Positions 42,270 through 50,123 of a stretch of DNA of 64,000 nucleotides are shown in pieces. This stretch comes from an uncultured Acidobacteriota bacterium (GTDB lineage Bacteria > Acidobacteriota > Terriglobia > Bryobacterales > Bryobacteraceae): NCBI GenBank assembly GCA_902826605.1, contig CADEFM010000006.1, positions 1-64,000 on the forward strand. The letters run 5' to 3'. The translations under genes and the position numbers were made by a program. Position 1 is the stretch's first letter. Every line of letters starts with the position of its first letter. Below the pieces are notes generated by a model that made no database searches, had not been told where the DNA came from, and worked only from the letters and a program-made list of their open reading frames with translations.

Positions 42270-44708
42270 TCAATTCTTGTACAGTAGCGTGGGTGTCCAA
42301 ACGTACTTGCCGGTTTTGTCGATATAGCCGTACTTCCCGTCTTTGGTGGAAACAAACGCAAGGCCATGGTGGAAGTCCTCAGCGCGCATTGCCGTCATGG
42401 GTTCGATGACCATTTTTCCTGTGCTATCAATGTATCCCCACTTACCGCCAATGACCACCGCTGCCAGCCCCTCAGAGAAGTGAAAGGTCAAGTCGAATCG
42501 GGGTTTGATAACAGTCTTGCCGTTGCGATCAATGTATCCATACTTCTTGCCGAACTTCCAACGCGACAATCCGTCCACGAAGTCTCCCCATACGGTGGCA
42601 CAGTCTGTCTCACCCGCTGATACCGGAGGCTGAAGAACCATGGTGCCGGTCGTGTTCACGTATCCACAGTTGTGTTTTCGATTGACCGACGCAAGTCCTT
42701 GGTTGAAGGAACTTCCCCATTCGAATTGGGGATCGATCACCCACTTACCTGTTTTGTCAATATAGCCCCAGCCATCATCGCCGGAAGCCGATTTCGTGAC
42801 GGCCGCCATTCCCTCAGAGAACGGATAAACATACGTGAACTCCGGAGGAATCGCGATTTTGCCGGTCCTATCGATGTAACCCTTCTTGCCGCCGACTTCA
42901 ATTACTGCTAGGCCATCATGGAATGCGCTTTCCGCGCTGTCGCTTCCAATATTGCTATGCTCTCCGAAGCTCGTTTCTTGCCGTTCGTCAATCACAACGG
43001 AACCCGTCTTGTCGATGAACCCCCACTTCGCATTGGCACCCAATTGCAAACCGGATACCTGGACACGCGCCAGGCCTTCGGAGAACTCCTGTGCCCATGG
43101 AAATCTCGGCTCGATCACGACTTTACCGGCCATGTCGATGTAGCCCCACTTCTTATCACGCTCAAAGCGGGCCAACCCTTCGGAGAAATCCCCCACCGCG
43201 TCGAAGCACAGAGGTATCACGACTCGGCCATTTTGATTGATGAAGCCACCTCTGCCTTTATCTTCCACCGGAAAAAGATGATCACCGTCACGTAGCTTAA
43301 GGCGGTTCGCGCTGGTTGCCTCTGCGCACGCCTGATCACGCGGTGCGTGCTCCGGGGCTAGAATGCCGTCCGGCGTCACCTCCCGGCCCGAGCAGCCGCC
43401 GAGGTTTTCTTTGTACTCGGCGCATTCTCCCGCTGAAAAATCCGAAGGGCTCCATTTCAGCAATCCGGAGACTCCGCCGTAACGCCAAAGAACCATGTGC
43501 TTGTCCGGAAAAAGAATCCAGCAGGTTTCCGAGTAGGTATTGCCCACGATGAGGAGAGCGATTTCGTCCTGGTGTTCGCGCACCTGCGCAACGAGATCCT
43601 GGCGATCGCGAAACTGCATGTCTTCTGCGAAGGTTTTGAGCGCCTTGTCTCCCAGCGAACGATCTTGCACGTAGGAAATGCGAATTGGGACGCGAGGATA
43701 TTCCTGCATGTACTGGTTCAGCCACGGCACTGACAGGGCCAAACTCTCGTACTTCTCGGCATTCGCGAGAAAGCGTTCGATGCCCCCAACCTTGCCTTGC
43801 GTTTGTTGCAGAACGAGCGCCACACTGACTCCGGGCGGGAAGGAAGATTTGCGAAGTGTAGCGTGGAGATTTACTTGCTCCGGCTCCCCTTTGTAAGTAG
43901 CGGTTCCGTATTCCTCGCTGTGATACGGATTGATGTCAGAAGCGATCACATCGTAGCGAGCTCCGAGCGCAGCCAAAGCGTCACCAGCTCGATCCTGTGA
44001 TCCGAGCAGTTTCCATTCGCGCTCGATGGATCGCTTGGTTGTTTCTACGAGTTCATACGCGAACGTCGAGCCTCCCAAACGGTCTTTGTTCGGCGACTTC
44101 TTTTCGAGCAGGTTCGCAACAGCCCTGGAAATGTCGGCGTTGTATGTCTGCTCGTTCAGGCCCTGGACCGACCAGGGAAGCATGAAGGGGTAGTATGAGT
44201 GCGTTTCTACCCTTAGTTTGGACCCGTCGTGGAACGTCACCTCCACCGTAGCCCCTGGGTAGTCGTCCGTTTTGACGTACGAGAACAAAGCGGGTACCAC
44301 GCGTGCGACTTCTTGGGGGTCCTTGATAGTGTCGGACAGCAAAGCCCGCTGGCTTGCTGTTGCTCGGGCTACCTCCAATCTGAAGCGTCCTTTGGGGTCG
44401 CCGATTTGTTCGTTGAGCCATGCGGGAGTTGCTCCCAAATTGGAAAGCTCCGGCCGAGGAATAGGTGGGGCAGTGAGCGCAGCGATCAGCGCCTCCACCT
44501 TTGACTGCTCCACTCGCTTGCCATTTGAAACGAGGGTGCCGTTCTTGGCACGAATCACGATGGTCTGATCTTGGGGCGTCCCGAGTCCGCCCCAGCCGGT
44601 ACGGATTGCGATCTCTTGTACAGGAGACTGAGCCACTCCAGATCTTGGCAGTGAAAGAAGAAGAACACAGACCAAGTGCCACCGAGATGTGAACGGTTTT
44701 GCCTGCAC
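42270..44708 (-). CDS. Secreted WG-repeat protein
   Basis: An 812-residue exported protein. The signal peptide is residues 1-26 (LLLSLPRSGVAQ). Residues about 27-460 form an unrecognised domain with IRTGWGGLGTPQDQTIVIRA and SYYPFMLPWSVQGLNEQTY, and several Cys (CWILF, GECAEY, GGCSG). From about residue 490 there are nine WG repeats, for example WGYIDKTGKWVIDPQF, FSEGLAAV and WGYIDSTGKMVIEP. WG repeats form beta-propeller-like or solenoid surfaces that bind other molecules. It is the only gene between two intron-containing tRNA-Leu copies and is transcribed in the same direction as both. Function unknown. Confidence 0.9.
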   Translation of the reverse strand: MQAKPFTSRWHLVCVLLLSLPRSGVAQSPVQEIAIRTGWGGLGTPQDQTIVIRAKNGTLVSNGKRVEQSKVEALIAALTAPPIPRPELSNLGATPAWLNEQIGDPKGRFRLEVARATASQRALLSDTIKDPQEVARVVPALFSYVKTDDYPGATVEVTFHDGSKLRVETHSYYPFMLPWSVQGLNEQTYNADISRAVANLLEKKSPNKDRLGGSTFAYELVETTKRSIEREWKLLGSQDRAGDALAALGARYDVIASDINPYHSEEYGTATYKGEPEQVNLHATLRKSSFPPGVSVALVLQQTQGKVGGIERFLANAEKYESLALSVPWLNQYMQEYPRVPIRISYVQDRSLGDKALKTFAEDMQFRDRQDLVAQVREHQDEIALLIVGNTYSETCWILFPDKHMVLWRYGGVSGLLKWSPSDFSAGECAEYKENLGGCSGREVTPDGILAPEHAPRDQACAEATSANRLKLRDGDHLFPVEDKGRGGFINQNGRVVIPLCFDAVGDFSEGLARFERDKKWGYIDMAGKVVIEPRFPWAQEFSEGLARVQVSGLQLGANAKWGFIDKTGSVVIDERQETSFGEHSNIGSDSAESAFHDGLAVIEVGGKKGYIDRTGKIAIPPEFTYVYPFSEGMAAVTKSASGDDGWGYIDKTGKWVIDPQFEWGSSFNQGLASVNRKHNCGYVNTTGTMVLQPPVSAGETDCATVWGDFVDGLSRWKFGKKYGYIDRNGKTVIKPRFDLTFHFSEGLAAVVIGGKWGYIDSTGKMVIEPMTAMRAEDFHHGLAFVSTKDGKYGYIDKTGKYVWTPTLLYKN

Positions 44709-44826
44709 GTTTCCATTATCGGCCGAATGTGGGCGCGATTCGTCCTCGACACGCGGGATGGCACCATCCCCTAGGCCGTAGACACCCGCAGTCTTTTTGG
44801 ATTCGAAGCGAGGACAAAAGGGAAGT

Positions 44827-45154
44827 TGGTGCGGGCGGAGGGACTTGAACCCTCACGGACCTTGCGGTCCAACGGATTTTCTTACCCCGCTACGGCTTTC
44901 GCCGCCCCTGCTTGTCTTGCCGCAGAGTTTGGGGTCTGGACTATCCCTTCACCGTGCCCGGATTTGGCTCCGGGTGTCAGGTGCTGCCCGTCTAGTCTCT
45001 ACACCTTCCCAGCCTTTTTCGGGCCGGGCTTGGCTCGGGATCGCCATGTTAAAGGGTTCCCCGACTTTGAGCAGTTCTGCACCGCCGGTTTCCCGACGGG
45101 CACTCAAGTTCTTTCGCTTAAGTCCGATGCGTCTGCCGATTCCGCCACGCCCGC
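44827..45154 (-). tRNA. tRNA-Leu(UAA), copy 2, interrupted by a group I intron
   Basis: The 5' exon is 45154-45120 and the 3' exon 44880-44830, with CCA at 44829-44827. Its exons are nearly identical to those of copy 1; the differences are in the variable arm (GGACC/GGTCC here, GGGCC/GGCCC in copy 1), where both sides of the stem changed together. The intact acceptor, D and T arms suggest a functional tRNA. It lies between the kinase gene and the WG-repeat gene. Confidence 0.93.
44881..45119 (-). ncRNA. Group I intron (IC3-like), 239 nt, in tRNA-Leu copy 2
   Basis: Same splice sites and P1 pairing as copy 1, with a longer P1 loop. The core GTGTAGAGACTAGACGGGCA and AAGGGATAGTCC are identical. 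Peripheral hairpins differ in sequence but keep pairing, for example CCCGGA/TCCGGG here against TCCGGGA/TCCCGGA in copy 1. No open reading frame inside. Confidence 0.92.
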
Positions 45155-45193
45155 ACAGTTTCAAACGTAGCACGAAACAACGGCTGACCCGAT

Positions 45194-45237
45194 CGGACTT
45201 TTAAGTCCGTTGCGTCTGCCAGTTTCGCCACCCGGGC
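45194..45237 (-). pseudogene. 5'-half relic of an intronless tRNA-Leu
   Basis: Minus-strand sequence starts GCCCGGGTGGCGAAACTGG, continues with the D-arm end CAGACGC and then CGGACTTAAAAGTCCG, an anticodon arm with UAA. The variable arm, T-arm and 3' acceptor strand are missing. It does not match the adjacent copies in the acceptor stem, so it derives from a different tRNA-Leu gene. The stem-loop also has one extra base relative to a normal seven-base loop. Confidence 0.6.
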
Positions 45238-45286
45238 CGTTGAAAGGGCGACTCTATCGATTACCCCATAGCAAGATCACATCGCA

Positions 45287-48200
45287 TCAGGACGCAATCG
45301 TGAACTTGAAGGTCGAACCCGAGCCGGGATTCGCTTCCACCCAGATCCGGCCGCCATACCGTTCGACGATTTTCTGACAGATCGCCAGTCCGATCCCCGT
45401 TCCCGGATATTTGCTATGCGTGTGTAACCGCTTGAACACGCCGAATACTTCATTAAAGTACTTAGGATCAATCCCGATACCGTTGTCCTCGATAGAGAAT
45501 GTCCATTCGGAGGGGCCTTTCACTGCCGAAATATGAACTCGCGGCGCATCCGGGGATCGATACTTGATCGCATTGCCTATGAGGTTTTGAAAAAGTTGAA
45601 TGAGAGGAGCTTCCGAGGCCATCACCGAGGGCAAAGGGTCGCTCGTCACCGTCGCGCCGGATTCGGCGATCAGATTTTCAAGATCGCGCAGCACCGTTTT
45701 CAGGATCTGATTGCAGTCCACGAACGCGCGCTGTTCTTCCACACTTTCGCTTAGTTGCCAGAAGTCTCGCAGACCGGTAACAAGGTTCTCCAGCCGGTGT
45801 GCGCCATCGACCACATATTTGACGAACAGCGTCCCCTCTTCTCCCAGCGGGCTGGCGTATTTTCGAATCAGCTTATCGGTGTAAATACCGATGGTTCGAA
45901 TCGGCTCCTGAAGATCGTGCGAGGCGGCGTAGATGAATTGCTTCAGGTCCGCGTTGATTTTGCGTAATTCCTCGGACGACTGCCGGAGTTGGGTGATGTC
46001 GTCAATCGCCAGCAGGATCATGCGCTCCTCACCCTGACGGATTTCGCGTGCGTGCAGCAGCATCGTCCTCGCGCCCAGTCCATGGGTCTGCCGTACTTCG
46101 AAATCCCTCAGGAAGCCGTGCTTGGGAAGAATGTCTTCCAGCAAATCCTTTAGCGATGGAATGTTCCATTGTCCGCTTCCCACTTCGTAAATCAGGCGGC
46201 CTTCCACATCCTGCTTTTCCAGCTGGAAAATTTCAAGAAATGCGTGGTTCGCCGTTCTCACTCGCAGCGTGCCGTCCAAAACGAGGAGCGGTTCCCTGGC
46301 CACGGCCACGATGGCTTCGGCGAAATCCCGCGCGCGTTTCAGATCGTCGATATCGATCAGCGTTGCAATGGCGCCTTCGATCGCATTCCCCACTCCGCGA
46401 TAGGGCAAGATTCGCAGCGACAGCCAGCGGCCGGCCGGACTTTCCATCTCCAGACTGGTGTTCTGTTCTCCCGCAAGCGCGGCAACCAACAAGTCCTTGA
46501 AATTCGGAATGACCGCGGAATGCAGATCCGTGATAGGACGGCCCTGATCGCTGGGGAGCAAGTTTAGCAGGGGTTCCATAGCCGGCGTAAACCAACGAAT
46601 TTGCAGGTTCCTTCCCACCATGACAAGCGGAATATTGATGCTTTCCAGCAGTTTGCGAAGTTCGCTGTTCAGGGTGCTTTGCTCGGTATTGCGAGCTCGC
46701 AACTCATCGTTGACCGTGTTTAGCTCCTCGTTTGTGGCTTGTAGTTCTTCCTTCGCGGTGTCGAGTTCTTCATTGGTGGCCTGCGCCTCTTCGTTAGCGG
46801 ATCGCAATTCCTCGGTCGCGGCTTCCTGGGATTCGATGATGGATTGGAGATAATCCCGAGTGGCCCTCAACTCTTGCTCCAACCGCAGGATTTCATCGCT
46901 ATTGGCGATCCTGCCGGAGGTTTTAGATGATTTTGCCTTACTCCGATGGGGCGGCTCCGCTGCGCCACGTTTGTCATCAAACACGATCAGAAAATATTGT
47001 TCCGTACCGTGCGGGTCGCGAATCGGGGAAACTCGTAAATCCACATTGGGGAGCCGACCGTTCCCTTCCAAACGAAGCCCGCTCTCCGTCACAGGAGCCC
47101 CTTGATGCCGAGCCTTCCGAACGGCGGATTTCAAGGCCGCCAGCAGGCCGGGCCGCACCAATCTTGTTAAATCCGTGGTGGGCTCCCCCGGAGGAAACTG
47201 AAGATATGCACCAGTGTCCCCACGAACGTGCAGCACCTGCATGGAATCATCGACGATAACGCCGGCCGGCGCGTATTCCGACAACAGCATCCGATCTACT
47301 TGCTTTTGAATCTCTTTCAGCGGCGCGACACTCTCAGCAGTAGCGCTTTGCGGCGCAATCATTCCCACGCTGTGGCTCTCGCCCGCCAGATCCGCGGTTA
47401 GGTGGGTCGCACCTTTTTTCTTACTGTAGATCTTGCGCTTTCGATCAATGATCTGAAACGCTTCAGCATAAGAGTTGGCCGATTCTGAGCTTCCCAGCAT
47501 CAGAAAACCACCCGGCTTCAATGCATAGTGGAAGACGGAAATGACCCTCTTTTGCAAAACGGGTCCCAGGTAGATCAACAGATTACAGCAACTGATTAGG
47601 TCGATCTTCGAAAAGGGCGGATCTTTGGTTACGTCCTGCTTCGCGAACACGCACAGATTACGCAGAGACTGATTCACCTGGTAAACACGATCGCGTTTGA
47701 TAAAGAAGCGTTTCAGGCGTTCTTCCGACAAGCCTGCAACCGCGTTCTCGGGATAAAAACCGGCGCGCGCCCTTTCGATCACGGAGTCGCTCAGGTCAGT
47801 CGCGAAAATCTGAACTCCGAACGCGACGCCGCGAGCTTCGAAAAATTCCATCAAATTGATCGCGAGCGTATAGGCCTCTTCGCCAGTTGAGCAACCTGGG
47901 ATCCATACTCGAATCTGATCATCCGGAGCACGGCCTTCGATCAAGGCGGGTAGCACAGTTTCACGCAATGACTCGGAGATGCCGGGCTCGCGAAAAAACG
48001 ACGTGACATTGATGAGAAATTCCTGCGCCAGGGTCTTGGCCTCCGCCGGATCGTGCCGCAATCTGCGCGTGTACTCCCTAATATCGGCGATGTCATGCAT
48101 GGCCATCCGTCGTTCGATCCGCCGCCTGAGTGTGTTGTGTTTGTAATATGTGAAATCGACCCCGGTCGCGGCTCGCACCGCGCTGAAGATTGGACTAAGG

Positions 48201-48994
48201 TCCGCGTCTACTACAGTTGCTGCTTCCGCAGGCAGGGCAGGTGCGCTCCGAGCCACGTAAGGGTGATAGGAGAGAGAGACCAACTGTTTGGCGATCGCTT
48301 CGGGCGGCATTACGAAATCGACAGCGCCCGCCGCGATAGCGCTGCTTGGCATCCCGTCGAATTTCGCGGAGCTCGGCTCTTGCGCGAAGGTGATGCCGCC
48401 CTCGGCCTTTATCGCCCTCAAGCCAAGGGTGCCGTCCGAAGCCGTTCCGGAGAGCACTACGCCAAACGACCGGGATCCGAGATCATGAGCCAGAGATTCC
48501 ATGAAAGCATCGATCGCTTTGTTCCCCGCCACACCGCTGACGGGGCGCGGGACCGTGAGCAATACACCCTTTTCAATGCGAAGATTTTCGTTCGCGGCAA
48601 TAACGTAGATATGATCGGGTTCGACGAGTGTGTCCGCATGCACCTCGAGAACCGGCATCTTCGACCGTTTCGAAAGTATCCCTGGCAATTGACTGATATG
48701 CGTCGGGTCGAGGTGCTGAATCAGCACATACGCCATTCCAGTGGTGGGCGGGAGATGAGCGAGGAGCTGCGAAAACGCTTCCAAGCCCCCCGCGGAAGCG
48801 CCAATGGCGACAACGGGAAACCCATTCCTGGCGGCACGAGCGTCCGGTTGCGCTTCCTGTTCATTCAAGGATTCAAGCTTGTCGTTTTGCGGCGGGACGC
48901 CGGCGCGGACCTCGCCGGAGCGGACCTCGGATGTTGAAAGGGACTTTTTCTTACTTGCGCTTTTCCCCGCGGGTTTGCCCGCCTTCTTCGGCAT
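45287..48994 (-). CDS. CheB-CheR-PAS-histidine kinase fusion protein
   Basis: A 1235-residue signalling protein. After a Lys/Ser-rich start comes a CheB methylesterase domain (about 58-245: VVAIGASAGGLEAF, LIQHLDPTH, SGTASDGT, the catalytic triad). A CheR methyltransferase follows (about 265-535: SFFREPG, WIPGCSTGEEAYTLAI, DLISCCNLLIYLG), then a long coiled coil of TNEELxxxNEEL repeats (about 700-800) and one or two PAS domains. At the C-terminus are a HisKA domain (YAASHDLQEPIRT, His phosphosite) and HATPase_c (NLIGNAIKYRSP, EDNGIGIDP, GTGIGLAI). No signal peptide or membrane segment. No response regulator is adjacent. The family is common in soil bacteria; its inputs are unknown. Confidence 0.93.
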   Translation of the reverse strand: MPKKAGKPAGKSASKKKSLSTSEVRSGEVRAGVPPQNDKLESLNEQEAQPDARAARNGFPVVAIGASAGGLEAFSQLLAHLPPTTGMAYVLIQHLDPTHISQLPGILSKRSKMPVLEVHADTLVEPDHIYVIAANENLRIEKGVLLTVPRPVSGVAGNKAIDAFMESLAHDLGSRSFGVVLSGTASDGTLGLRAIKAEGGITFAQEPSSAKFDGMPSSAIAAGAVDFVMPPEAIAKQLVSLSYHPYVARSAPALPAEAATVVDADLSPIFSAVRAATGVDFTYYKHNTLRRRIERRMAMHDIADIREYTRRLRHDPAEAKTLAQEFLINVTSFFREPGISESLRETVLPALIEGRAPDDQIRVWIPGCSTGEEAYTLAINLMEFFEARGVAFGVQIFATDLSDSVIERARAGFYPENAVAGLSEERLKRFFIKRDRVYQVNQSLRNLCVFAKQDVTKDPPFSKIDLISCCNLLIYLGPVLQKRVISVFHYALKPGGFLMLGSSESANSYAEAFQIIDRKRKIYSKKKGATHLTADLAGESHSVGMIAPQSATAESVAPLKEIQKQVDRMLLSEYAPAGVIVDDSMQVLHVRGDTGAYLQFPPGEPTTDLTRLVRPGLLAALKSAVRKARHQGAPVTESGLRLEGNGRLPNVDLRVSPIRDPHGTEQYFLIVFDDKRGAAEPPHRSKAKSSKTSGRIANSDEILRLEQELRATRDYLQSIIESQEAATEELRSANEEAQATNEELDTAKEELQATNEELNTVNDELRARNTEQSTLNSELRKLLESINIPLVMVGRNLQIRWFTPAMEPLLNLLPSDQGRPITDLHSAVIPNFKDLLVAALAGEQNTSLEMESPAGRWLSLRILPYRGVGNAIEGAIATLIDIDDLKRARDFAEAIVAVAREPLLVLDGTLRVRTANHAFLEIFQLEKQDVEGRLIYEVGSGQWNIPSLKDLLEDILPKHGFLRDFEVRQTHGLGARTMLLHAREIRQGEERMILLAIDDITQLRQSSEELRKINADLKQFIYAASHDLQEPIRTIGIYTDKLIRKYASPLGEEGTLFVKYVVDGAHRLENLVTGLRDFWQLSESVEEQRAFVDCNQILKTVLRDLENLIAESGATVTSDPLPSVMASEAPLIQLFQNLIGNAIKYRSPDAPRVHISAVKGPSEWTFSIEDNGIGIDPKYFNEVFGVFKRLHTHSKYPGTGIGLAICQKIVERYGGRIWVEANPGSGSTFKFTIAS

Positions 48995-49076
48995 GTCCGC
49001 TCCTCCATTAGGTCGTCCGATCGCTTGCAGTCAGAATCCATCGGCTATGATGGCCCGCGGATGCCTGGTCAAGCCG

Positions 49077-49460
49077 CTAGTCGGTCTTTCTCCGATGCAG
49101 ATCTTCAGGAACAAGGCCTCTATTCAAGAAGTCATTGAGGCGCGCATGCGCCCGCATCATTTCCCTTCGGGTGATGGACAATTCATTGGAGGCGTTTTTT
49201 ATTCGCTGTATGCCATCCGGTTGAGGCAACTTACTTGGGATGGAGCTGACGACGGCATCGAACGCCACTGAAGCTTCCTTCACGCGAAATGTGGTTTCGG
49301 AGAGATCTTGCAGCAAGATCTTTCGCACCTGTTCGCCGGTGAGTGGGACTTGGGTGAGCGTCGCATGGCGGACTTCCTGTGCCTCCGCGCATTGCAGGCA
49401 CATGGGAATACCGCTCATGTGTAAGGGCGTTTCGATTTTGCAAAAGGCACATTCCGCCAT
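49077..49460 (-). CDS. Small zinc-ribbon-like protein
   Basis: A 127-residue protein starting MAECAFCKIETPLHMSGIPM followed by CLQC, a CxxC-CxxC pair spaced for one zinc ion. The rest is helical and charged. I chose ATG 49460 so the zinc motif is N-terminal; an in-frame ATG at 49469 is also possible. It resembles short zinc-binding proteins frequent in Acidobacteria. It precedes the kinase gene by 82 bp on the same strand and might be co-expressed. No function is known. Confidence 0.65.
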   Translation of the reverse strand: MAECAFCKIETPLHMSGIPMCLQCAEAQEVRHATLTQVPLTGEQVRKILLQDLSETTFRVKEASVAFDAVVSSIPSKLPQPDGIQRIKNASNELSITRREMMRAHARLNDFLNRGLVPEDLHRRKTD

Positions 49461-49635
49461 AGAAGGCACTCAGTCTATATCACAACTTAGCCGATCCGCC
49501 TCGTTGCGTCAACCCGAGCGGAGACAACGGAACTGATCGGTGGAACAAATTTGCGCCGTGCCGATTCCGCGATCTGGAACGGCGCGGGTAGAGATGCTTT
49601 TAGAAGGGCGGCGACTATATTATGATAGGACCCTT

Positions 49636-50058
49636 ATGAAGAAACTACTCTTTCTATTGGTTCTGCTCCCCCTGTTCGCCGCCGATCCGCAAAATTTCAC
49701 CATGTGGAAAGGGCGTGATTTTAGGGCCTTGACGACGTCCGGACCGCTGGAGGATTTTGGCAAGTACAGTGGGCGTGTGAACTTTCGCGACAAAAGCGGG
49801 GTGGTGGAATCGCATCCGGACCAGGCCGAAATCTTCATCATCGAATCCGGTGAAGCAACTCTGGGGCTGGGTGGCACGCACGTGAATCCGAAACCGGCGG
49901 GTCCCGGCGACGTTCGCTCCGAAACGGCTACGGGGGCGCAAAAGATCGCAGTTGCCGCAGGTGACATCGTACGCATTCCCCCGGGGATGGCGCACCAATT
50001 TTTTCTGGCTCCCGGTAAGACCGTAGCCTATCTAGCCCTCAAGGTTACCGTGAAATAG
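49636..50058 (+). CDS. Exported cupin-domain protein
   Basis: A 140-residue protein with a signal peptide (KKLLFLLVLLPLFAA). The cupin motif 1 region is ESHPDQAEIFIIESGEATL, and motif 2 is GDIVRIPPGMAHQFFL, providing His and Glu ligands for a metal. Small cupins like this may be isomerases, dioxygenases or binding proteins. The frame is open from 49540, but ATG 49636 with AGGACC upstream places the signal peptide correctly. Followed 65 bp later by an esterase gene on the same strand. Confidence 0.82.
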   Translation: MKKLLFLLVLLPLFAADPQNFTMWKGRDFRALTTSGPLEDFGKYSGRVNFRDKSGVVESHPDQAEIFIIESGEATLGLGGTHVNPKPAGPGDVRSETATGAQKIAVAAGDIVRIPPGMAHQFFLAPGKTVAYLALKVTVK

Positions 50059-50123
50059 GCGGACAGACATCATTCCCTTGGCGGGGCAGGATCCGAGTAT
50101 CGTTCGACGAACAGGAGCTTTGT

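Larger units (their letters stand above)
44791..45205 (-). repeat. Duplicated tRNA-Leu/intron segment, copy 2
   Basis: Partner of 41661-42069. Shared sequence begins with TTCGAAGCGA-like bases before the tRNA 3' end and ends inside the anticodon loop of the adjacent tRNA-Leu relic (45205). The two copies are direct repeats about 3.1 kb apart. Confidence 0.85.

Noticed and set aside
42270..44708. WG repeats as a nucleotide-level tandem repeat or CRISPR-like array
   Set aside because: The periodicity is at protein level only; DNA copies are divergent and there are no identical repeats with spacers.
44797..45204. Plus-strand protein-coding frames over the second tRNA-Leu copy
   Set aside because: They run antisense through a tRNA and its structured intron; the RNA explanation accounts for all conserved bases.
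45194..45209. CGGACTT/AAGTCCG hairpin as a terminator for the kinase gene
   Set aside because: It has a two-base loop and no T-run on the relevant strand, and is better explained as the anticodon arm of a tRNA-Leu relic.
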